A stretch of DNA of 13,339 nt from Alphaproteobacteria bacterium (GTDB taxonomy: Bacteria; Pseudomonadota; Alphaproteobacteria; Sphingomonadales; Sphingomonadaceae), in NCBI GenBank assembly GCA_018970965.1, contig JAGWVG010000016.1, positions 1-13,339 on the forward strand, written 5' to 3'. A program made the translations under genes and the position numbers. Positions 8,351-13,339 of the stretch are shown one piece after another. A model generated the notes under the pieces. It made no database searches, was not told where the DNA came from, and saw only the letters and a list, made by a program, of their open reading frames with translations. Each line of letters opens with the position of its first letter. The first letter of the stretch is position 1.

Positions 8351-8420
8351 CCGTTAGCGACGATTGCAGCGGCAGGGAACCCATCACAAATCCCACAATG
8401 GTGAAAAGCGCATCTTGGAA

Positions 8421-8803
8421 AGAGGAAACTGCCAGAGGGCCTGTAAGCCGGGTTCTGTCCACGCGCCGAAGCGCGATGGGCGACCATTCATCTAGGCGAA
8501 CCATTGCTGGCCCGCTCAAGCAACCAACCCGGGCGACGGGGAGGAGGACTCCCATATGCCGCCCCTATTCGGTCTTGCTCCCGGTGGGGTTTACCATGCC
8601 GCCTCTGTTGCCAGAGGCGCGGTGCGCTCTTACCGCACCCTTTCGCCCTAACCGCGCCGAAGCAACGGCGGTTTGCTTTCTGTGGCACTGTCCCTGGGGT
8701 CACCCCCGCCGGGCGTTACCCGGCACCGATCCTCGCTGGAGCCCGGACTTTCCTCCCGCAGGCCGAAACCTGCCGGCGGCCGCCCGGCCCTCTGGCAGGG
8801 CAT
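8421..8803 (-). ncRNA. rnpB: RNase P RNA (bacterial type A)
   Basis: This is the catalytic RNA of RNase P, which removes 5' leaders from pre-tRNAs. Read on the minus strand, the 5' conserved block GAGGAAAGTCCGGGCTCC (8755-8738) and the 3' block AGAACCCGGCTTAC (8456-8443) form the core P4 region. ACAGAAAGCAAACCGCC, GGGTGCGGTAAGAGCGCACC, ATGGTAAACCCC and GAGCAAGACCGAATAGG are further near-invariant segments. Helix P1 is a perfect 13-bp pairing of 8798-8786 with 8441-8429, which fixes both ends to within a few nucleotides. Total length of about 380 nt is normal. Ends are estimated by analogy with the E. coli RNA. It is followed by cobT with no clear U-tract terminator in the 70-nt gap. Confidence 0.97.
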
Positions 8804-8832
8804 CTTTTAGGCTGGAGGCCGGTCTTGCGCAA
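8804..8832 (-). promoter_or_regulatory. Candidate rnpB promoter
   Basis: On the minus strand TTGCGC (8832-8827) lies 17 nt before TAAAAG (8809-8804). This places the start site near 8797, within a base or two of the predicted beginning of helix P1. The -35 keeps the TTG core, but the -10 matches the consensus at only four of six positions. The element sits in the short gap after the stop codon of the 291-aa gene (8850). Confidence 0.4.
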
Positions 8833-8849
8833 TCACCGATACATATGGG

Positions 8850-9725
8850 CTAAATCGGCCACCCACGGAAATCTCCCTTAGGCCCATCCCAAAAGACACA
8901 ACCAAGTTCAGGAATTTTGGCTATTTCCCCGCGCAACTGCGCCACACGCCCAGCCCAAGGCCCCGCTCCAATTGCCAAGAGCGCAGCCAGTGGATCAGGC
9001 GCGGCAAGGGCAGCTGCCACTTTGGGCCAAAGCCCGGCCCCGCCCCGGCCATGGTGCAGCAAGTCAATCAGCACGACACAATAGCTTCCAGACAGTGACG
9101 CCAGCGACAATTTCCGCATGGCACACTGCATATGTTGCCGCGCCCTTGCCACCATGTGTGTCACTTGGGTCCGGCGGGCCGATGGGCGCGTGCGCATCCA
9201 ATGGATAAGCCGAGCCGCGGCCTGCACTTCAGCCGCATCAATTGCGGCAGGATCAGGGTTGAGCCACGCCATCAACGCAGCGGTAGTTGTCGCTTCATCC
9301 AGCGGTTGCGGGTGGGCACCCCGCAGGGAAATTCTGCCCTTTTCCAAAATCAAATCTGGGAAATAGCTTTTCGCCTCAGGCAGCGCCAACAATGCACGAA
9401 CCAAGCAAACAAAATCACCCTCAGCCACATGGGCGGCAAATTGCCCAATGCCAAAGCTAAAGGCCGCCCGATCATAGCTGTTCAGCGCTGTAAACCGCCC
9501 ACCTTCGCAGGCTATTGTTGGGGCAATCACATAAGCCCAAATGCCTAAGGTTTCTGCATAATCTTCGGCGCGATAGACATCCGCCGCCACCAGCGGCACC
9601 CCCGGCACCGCATTGCTCAGCCCCTGCCGCCCCTGATAGCGCACAGACCGCCCTACAAAAAAAGCAGGCTCTTGGCCTGTGCGTGCCCAATAATCTCGGC
9701 CACGTTGTTCAATTTGAAAATCCAT
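8850..9725 (-). CDS. Uncharacterised 291-aa protein, possible lysozyme-like fold
   Basis: I do not recognise a named family. The product is 291 residues, soluble by appearance, with no signal peptide or clear membrane helix. The most conserved-looking stretch is residues 71-99: a Glu in IACEGGRF (Glu74), then LNSYDRAAFSFGIGQFAAH. A Glu followed by N-x-YDR-x-x-x-SFG-x-x-Q is reminiscent of the active-site Glu plus beta-hairpin of the T4-lysozyme/chitosanase superfamily; this is inference only. A second notable region is AARLIHWMRTRPSARRTQVTHMVARARQHM (about 170-199, basic and helical), followed by CVVLIDLLHHGRGG. The ATG at 9725 is preceded by GGGGGCAGCG, a weak ribosome-binding site. It lies 82 nt after the thiolase gene and just upstream of rnpB, so it may end the chpT-to-thiolase transcript. 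It appears intact and in frame throughout. Confidence 0.8.
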   Translation of the reverse strand: MDFQIEQRGRDYWARTGQEPAFFVGRSVRYQGRQGLSNAVPGVPLVAADVYRAEDYAETLGIWAYVIAPTIACEGGRFTALNSYDRAAFSFGIGQFAAHVAEGDFVCLVRALLALPEAKSYFPDLILEKGRISLRGAHPQPLDEATTTAALMAWLNPDPAAIDAAEVQAAARLIHWMRTRPSARRTQVTHMVARARQHMQCAMRKLSLASLSGSYCVVLIDLLHHGRGGAGLWPKVAAALAAPDPLAALLAIGAGPWAGRVAQLRGEIAKIPELGCVFWDGPKGDFRGWPI

Positions 9726-9807
9726 CGCTGCCCCCGACTCACAGGGCAGGTCTCATGAACCTCAACAGGGGCTGTAGGACAGCGAAATAGGATTTCGCGG
9801 CGTAAAA

Positions 9808-11007
9808 TCAGGCGCGTTCAAACACCGCCGCAATCCCTTGTCCGCCGCCAATACACATGGTTTCAAGGCCATAGCGGCCATTGCGGCGGTGCAATTCGCG
9901 AACGAGATTGGCAAGAATGCGCCCGCCCGTTGCCCCAATCGGGTGGCCCAGTGAAATGCCCGATCCATTGACGTTAAGGCGGCTCCGATCATCCCAACCC
10001 CAGCCCTTCAGCACCGCAAGCACTTGGGGCGCAAAGGCTTCGTTCAATTCCACCAGATCAATATCATCCCAGCTTAAGCCGGTGCGTTTGAACAGCCGCT
10101 CAACCGCGGGGACGGGGCCAATGCCCATGCGCGCCGGATCACAGCCCGCTGCCGCCCAGCTGTGGAACCACGCCATCGGCTCAAGACCCAATTCGGCCAG
10201 CTTGTCTTCAGCGACCACCAAGCACGCCGCTGCTGCATCATTTTGCTGGCTGGCATTGCCTGCTGTCACAACCCCACCCTCAATCGGGCGGAGCTTACCA
10301 AGGCTCTCCAGTGATGCGTCTGGGCGAAAACCTTCATCCTGCACAAAACGGATGGGATCCCCCTTTTTCTGCGGGATCTCAATCGGCACCAGCTCATCCG
10401 CAAATTTGCCCTCAGCCCAAGCCGCAGCTGCGCGCTGATGGCTCATCACCGCATAGTCATCGCACTCTTCACGGCTAATGCCATAATCACGCGCCAGATT
10501 TTCGGCGGTTTCAATCATGCCCGAAATCACACCAAAGCGCTCAATGGGCTGCGACATGACGCGGCCTCGCGCCAAGCGGTCATGCATCGTGACAGAGCCC
10601 GCCCGCGCGCCTTTGCGCATATCGGTCGTGTAATATTCGACATTCGACATGCTCTCGCACCCGCCGGCAATCACCACATCGGCTGCACCCGTCTGGATCA
10701 TCATCGCGGCATCGACAATGGCTTGCAGGCCCGAGCCGCAGCGTCGATCAAGCGAGTAGCCCGGCACGCTGATCGGGAAATCCGCCCGCAGCAGCGACCA
10801 ACGCGCAATGCACGGCGCCTCGCCATTGGGATAGCCTTGGGCAAAGATCACATCATCCACACGCGCCGGATCAATGCCCGTGCGCTCGATCAAGGCTTTC
10901 AGGACAATGCCGCCCAAATCGCCTGCCGAAAAATCAGACAAGGCCCCCAGATATTTGCCAACCGCCGTCCGGATGGGCGCAACAATGGCAGCACGACGCA
11001 TGAGCAT
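9808..11007 (-). CDS. Thiolase / acetyl-CoA C-acetyltransferase
   Basis: A cytoplasmic type-II thiolase that either condenses two acetyl-CoA (biosynthetic) or cleaves 3-ketoacyl-CoA (beta-oxidation). The 399-residue length is normal. Acyl-accepting Cys90 is in LDRRCGSGLQA, the NEAF motif begins at Asn322 (NEAFAPQVL), catalytic His355 is in GISLGHPIGATGGR, and the proton-relay Cys385 is in CIGGGQGIAAVF. All four are present, so it should be active. GAGGAAGAGGA directly precedes two near-adjacent ATGs (11007 and 11001); the first has a well-spaced GAGG, but MRRAAIVAPIRT from the second is equally plausible. The gene starts 23 nt after the amidase stop on the same strand, so co-transcription is likely. 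Substrate (acetoacetyl-CoA or longer) cannot be decided from the sequence, so no symbol such as phaA or fadA is given. Confidence 0.95.
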   Translation of the reverse strand: MLMRRAAIVAPIRTAVGKYLGALSDFSAGDLGGIVLKALIERTGIDPARVDDVIFAQGYPNGEAPCIARWSLLRADFPISVPGYSLDRRCGSGLQAIVDAAMMIQTGAADVVIAGGCESMSNVEYYTTDMRKGARAGSVTMHDRLARGRVMSQPIERFGVISGMIETAENLARDYGISREECDDYAVMSHQRAAAAWAEGKFADELVPIEIPQKKGDPIRFVQDEGFRPDASLESLGKLRPIEGGVVTAGNASQQNDAAAACLVVAEDKLAELGLEPMAWFHSWAAAGCDPARMGIGPVPAVERLFKRTGLSWDDIDLVELNEAFAPQVLAVLKGWGWDDRSRLNVNGSGISLGHPIGATGGRILANLVRELHRRNGRYGLETMCIGGGQGIAAVFERA

Positions 11008-11030
11008 TCCTCTTCCTCAACTCTGGTCTT

Positions 11031-11720
11031 TCAATCCCCTGTAGGCTTGGGGAGTAACAGCGCAAGCAGGATCGCGCGGCATTCGCCATCGATAATCCCG
11101 TCCATCAATTCTGGCCGAAAGCGTCGCTGAAAGGCGCGGACGGCGGCTGGCCCATCTGTCACATCATAGCCAAAGCGCTCGAGCGCCAGCAAAAAGCCAG
11201 CATCAGACCAATGCGGGTCCATCAAATTTTTGGTCGGACGCGGCAGGGCCAAGCGCAACTTGGCAAGTTGGTGCCAAGGAAACAGCTCGCCCGGGTCATC
11301 CTTGCGCGCAGGCGCCACATCGCTATGCCCCACAACATTGCCGCGCGTGATGCCATAGCGTGAGACGATTCCGGCGACGAGCCGAATGACTGAGTCAATT
11401 TGCACTTGCGGAAAGGGGCGGTACCCAAATTCATGCCCCGGATTGACAATTTCAATCCCAACACTGGCAGAATTTACATCGCTAATGCCGCGCCACCAAG
11501 ATTTGCCAGCATGCCATGCGCGATTGGATTCATCGACCATGCGGACAATCTGCCCATCTTCCGCCACCACATAATGCGCTGAAACTTTTGCCTCAGGGTC
11601 GGCCAGACGATTAATGGCAGAGGCGCCATCAATCATCCCGGTATAGTGCAGCACAACCATCGAGATCGGCAAAGTGCGCGCATCAAAATTGGGCGAAGGC
11701 GTGTCGATCATCGCGTCCAT
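11031..11720 (-). CDS. N-acetylmuramoyl-L-alanine amidase (Amidase_2 plus C-terminal PG-binding-like domain)
   Basis: A zinc amidase of the AmpD/AmiD type, which cuts the bond between muramic acid and L-Ala in peptidoglycan or anhydro-muropeptides. In the 229-residue protein the likely Zn ligands are His25 (VVLHYTG), His132 (VVGHSDVAP) and Asp142 (RKDDPGELFPW), with Glu90 (VGIEIVNPG) and Lys140 near the active site. Residues about 175-225 (FLLALERFGYDV...AVRAFQRRFRP...IDGECRAIL) resemble a peptidoglycan-binding-like helical domain. The frame is open far upstream, but the ATG at 11720 is chosen because it starts just before the catalytic domain and overlaps the transporter stop as TGATG, indicating coupled translation. 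No signal peptide is present, which suggests a cytosolic AmpD-like recycling role, whereas E. coli AmiD is an outer-membrane lipoprotein. Confidence 0.93.
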   Translation of the reverse strand: MDAMIDTPSPNFDARTLPISMVVLHYTGMIDGASAINRLADPEAKVSAHYVVAEDGQIVRMVDESNRAWHAGKSWWRGISDVNSASVGIEIVNPGHEFGYRPFPQVQIDSVIRLVAGIVSRYGITRGNVVGHSDVAPARKDDPGELFPWHQLAKLRLALPRPTKNLMDPHWSDAGFLLALERFGYDVTDGPAAVRAFQRRFRPELMDGIIDGECRAILLALLLPKPTGD

Positions 11721-12616
11721 CAGCTGCGCTTCGCCTCCCCTGCTTGAGCTGTTCGCAGCGTTACAATGGCAACCCCGGCCAACACAACTCCCCCGCCCGC
11801 AATCATAACAGGCGTTAAAGGCGTGCCAAACCAATAGGCCGCTGCCATCACTGAAATAACAGGCGTTGGCAGCGTCAGTGGCACCACAGTGCTTACGGGG
11901 TGACGCTGCAACAAGGTGCTCATCGCTCCTTGCCCAATCACCGTTGAGCCCAAAGCCGAAAATAAAATCCAACCCAAGGTCGCAATTGGCAATTGCGACA
12001 CTGAGGCCATCGCCTCGGGCTCTGCTATCAAAGCAATTGGCAGCAGAACCAGAGTCCCACACAGGCCCACCCATGCGTATATCGTGAGCACGGGCACGCC
12101 AATAAGCCGCCGCTGGATGAGCGAACAACAGGCCCAAATGAAGCTGGCAATTGCCGTTAACCCAAGCCCCAACCGCTCATCCGCGGCATGCGGATCAAAT
12201 ACAATCATCACGACCCCAGCAAAGGCCAGCGCCATGCCCGCAATCCGATATTTATGAACCCGCTCCCCCAAGAAAATAATGGCGAGGATCAGCGAGAACG
12301 GCGCGCCCAATTGTCCCGCAATGGCAAGCGCGCTGACATTGGTGGATACCGCCATTGAAATATTGACGATAATGTAAAACGCTCCCCCCGCCAGCGCGCC
12401 AAGCAAGATAAGTTCGCGCATCTTACCTTCCACAATGCGCAGCGCGGGCAAACAAATCAGCATCACCATCACTTGGCGCAGCCAGGCCGCCGTCAGCGGT
12501 TGGACCAAGTCCACGCCCATTTTGACGGCAATGAGGTTCAGCCCCCACATGACGTTCATCGCCACAGCGACGAGAATGTCATATCCGCCAAATTTGGGGT
12601 GGGTGTGGGTCGTCAT
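11720..12616 (-). CDS. EamA/DMT-family transporter
   Basis: A 298-residue inner-membrane protein of the drug/metabolite transporter superfamily, with ten predicted hydrophobic helices arranged as two EamA repeats. The first repeat runs from about residue 14 (YDILVAVAMNVMWGLNLIAVKMG) to the GMALAFAGVVMIVF helix. The second begins at LGLTAIASFIWACCSLIQRRL and ends with the GGGVVLAGVAIVTL helix. The Gly-rich turns, the helix-end LGERVHKYRIAGM and the TLPTPVISVMAAAYWFG segment fit the family. The ATG at 12616 is preferred over an in-frame TTG at 12643 because it has a GGGA-type ribosome-binding site at suitable spacing and removes a non-conserved leader. Substrate is unknown; relatives export amino acids, nucleosides or small metabolites. 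It starts 54 nt after chpT and is coupled to the downstream amidase. Confidence 0.92.
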   Translation of the reverse strand: MTTHTHPKFGGYDILVAVAMNVMWGLNLIAVKMGVDLVQPLTAAWLRQVMVMLICLPALRIVEGKMRELILLGALAGGAFYIIVNISMAVSTNVSALAIAGQLGAPFSLILAIIFLGERVHKYRIAGMALAFAGVVMIVFDPHAADERLGLGLTAIASFIWACCSLIQRRLIGVPVLTIYAWVGLCGTLVLLPIALIAEPEAMASVSQLPIATLGWILFSALGSTVIGQGAMSTLLQRHPVSTVVPLTLPTPVISVMAAAYWFGTPLTPVMIAGGGVVLAGVAIVTLRTAQAGEAKRS

Positions 12617-12670
12617 GGCTTTCCCATAAAAGCCTTGCGCCAAGATGCAAAGCCAAGTGGCGCATGCGCG

Positions 12671-13315
12671 CTACCCATGGATCAACGCACCCAACATCAA
12701 ATGGCCCGGATCGTCGGCTGACACTTGGAGCCGCCCTTGATAGCTGGTGGCCATGGCCCGCACCAAAAGTGCAGGGCCCAGTCGAGGGGCCAACGCTCCT
12801 GCATGTGGCGGCATGCCCAACAATATTTGACGAATGGCATCGTCCAGCTTCGTTTGACCGCCGCTGGCACGCACCACAATTTCAGTTCGGCCCGGCACAG
12901 TTTCTGCGCCAATATCCAATTGCCCCCCACGCACCAACGCATCGCCCGCAATCAAAGCCAAATTGAGCATCATTTTAACAGCCGGTTTTGACAGGGCCGG
13001 CTCGGCCACCATCCAGCCCAGCTCGACACGGCCATTAACCGCAAAAATGCCTTCCAAGGCATCTCGGGCCTCATCACTGTCCACCACATCACCCAAACCG
13101 CCCGCCGCCCCAAATGCCAGCCGGAAAAATTTGAGCTTCGCGACTGTCGCCCGCGTACTCCCGCCCAGCAGGTCCAAACATTGTTGGCGCCGCTCCGGAT
13201 CGGTTTCTTGCGATAGCAGCTCTAGCCCGTTGCTCAGCGCGGAAACGGGGCTCAACATATCATGACACAAGCGCGCGCATAAAAGGCTCGCAAAATCGAC
13301 AGCATCGATCTTCAT
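12671..13315 (-). CDS. chpT: Histidine phosphotransferase ChpT
   Basis: ChpT is the phosphotransfer dimer that passes phosphate from the hybrid kinase CckA to CtrA and CpdR in the alphaproteobacterial cell-cycle relay. The 214-residue protein begins with the typical dimerisation/phosphotransfer helix FASLLCARLCHDMLSPVSAL, giving phospho-accepting His18 followed by Asp19, then NGLELL. The second helix carries RATVAKLKFFRLAFGAAG, matching the four-helix bundle. The C-terminal half (about 95-214) corresponds to the degenerate Bergerat-like domain, with LNLALIAGDALVRGG in place of a full ATP-binding N-box. The length is normal. The ATG at 13315 has GGAG about 8 nt upstream. It lies 54 nt upstream of the transporter gene on the same strand and starts within TAATG, which points to a coupled upstream gene outside the window. 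Confidence 0.93.
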   Translation of the reverse strand: MKIDAVDFASLLCARLCHDMLSPVSALSNGLELLSQETDPERRQQCLDLLGGSTRATVAKLKFFRLAFGAAGGLGDVVDSDEARDALEGIFAVNGRVELGWMVAEPALSKPAVKMMLNLALIAGDALVRGGQLDIGAETVPGRTEIVVRASGGQTKLDDAIRQILLGMPPHAGALAPRLGPALLVRAMATSYQGRLQVSADDPGHLMLGALIHG

Positions 13316-13339
13316 TACGCATACTCCGCATGGCCAAAA
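13315..13339 (-). CDS. C-terminal tail of an upstream minus-strand gene (truncated by window edge)
   Basis: Only seven codons before a TAA (13317-13315) are visible, reading FGHAEYA-stop. The TAA shares its last A with the chpT start codon, forming TAATG, and the chpT ribosome-binding GGAG falls inside these codons. This arrangement is typical of translationally coupled operon genes, but the fragment is too short to identify or to prove coding. Confidence 0.3.

Noticed and set aside
7423..8404. Several plus-strand open frames opposite cobT (for example 7423-7959 and 7751-8404)
   Set aside because: They are Arg/Pro/Ser-rich shadows created by the codon bias of cobT and its acidic linker; none has recognisable motifs.
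8302..8881. Open frames on both strands over the rnpB region
   Set aside because: They coincide with the RNase P RNA, whose conserved blocks and P1 pairing fully explain this stretch.
9726..9807. Possible terminator or promoter between the thiolase and the 291-aa gene
   Set aside because: Only weak short complementarity (AGGT...ACCT) and no T-run or clear hexamers were seen.
11721..12137. Long in-frame upstream extension of the amidase frame, giving a 368-residue reading
   Set aside because: This stretch lies antisense-in-frame-shift over the EamA transporter on the same strand and translates to low-complexity Cys/Gly-rich sequence. The amidase domain starts directly after the ATG at 11720, which is coupled to the transporter stop.
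1..13339. tRNA genes, CRISPR arrays, insertion sequences, prophage genes or long repeats
   Set aside because: None was seen on reading. The window is almost filled by intact genes, with gaps under about 130 nt apart from the interval holding rnpB.

Overview
The window is 13.3 kb of dense bacterial chromosome with moderately high GC. It has thirteen well-supported protein genes and one RNA gene, plus a seven-codon fragment of a probable further gene at the right edge. The gene content points to an alphaproteobacterium, most likely of the Sphingomonadales. The signs are a ChpT-type histidine phosphotransferase (the CckA-ChpT-CtrA cell-cycle relay), a Coq4 ubiquinone-biosynthesis protein, a CobT cobaltochelatase subunit and a UvrB whose N-terminus resembles sphingomonad UvrB. 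The order-level call is inference from protein character, not from a database search. No insertion sequence, prophage, CRISPR array or tRNA was seen. The only accessory-type element is a small toxin-antitoxin pair.

Left part (1-3596). The 3' two thirds of purL (purine synthesis, + strand) runs into the window and ends 5 nt before a convergent minus-strand group. That group reads coq4, then a DUF3617-type putative lipoprotein, then a DUF1330 protein; the last two overlap by 4 nt (ATGA). A short divergent intergenic region at about 3476-3596 separates coq4 from uvrB and carries a palindrome overlapping promoter-like hexamers.

Middle (3597-8850). uvrB (nucleotide excision repair, + strand) converges on a Phd/YefM antitoxin-PIN toxin pair (minus, ATGA overlap). 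Its promoter appears to be overlapped by a palindromic operator. Next on the minus strand are cobT and, 70 nt upstream of it, the RNase P RNA gene rnpB.

Right part (8850-13339). A closely spaced minus-strand set reads, in transcription order: an unseen gene, chpT, an EamA-family transporter, an N-acetylmuramoyl-L-alanine amidase without a signal peptide (joined to the transporter by TGATG), a thiolase, and an unrecognised 291-aa protein with a possible lysozyme-like motif. Intergenic distances of -1 to 82 nt suggest one or two operons, although the functions do not form one pathway.

Most of the window is housekeeping. The items most worth a second look are the uncharacterised 291-aa protein, the stop-codon hairpins at both convergent junctions, the coq4/uvrB palindrome, the toxin-antitoxin operator, and CobT without CobS or CobN nearby. 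I did not find a convincing new multi-gene system.
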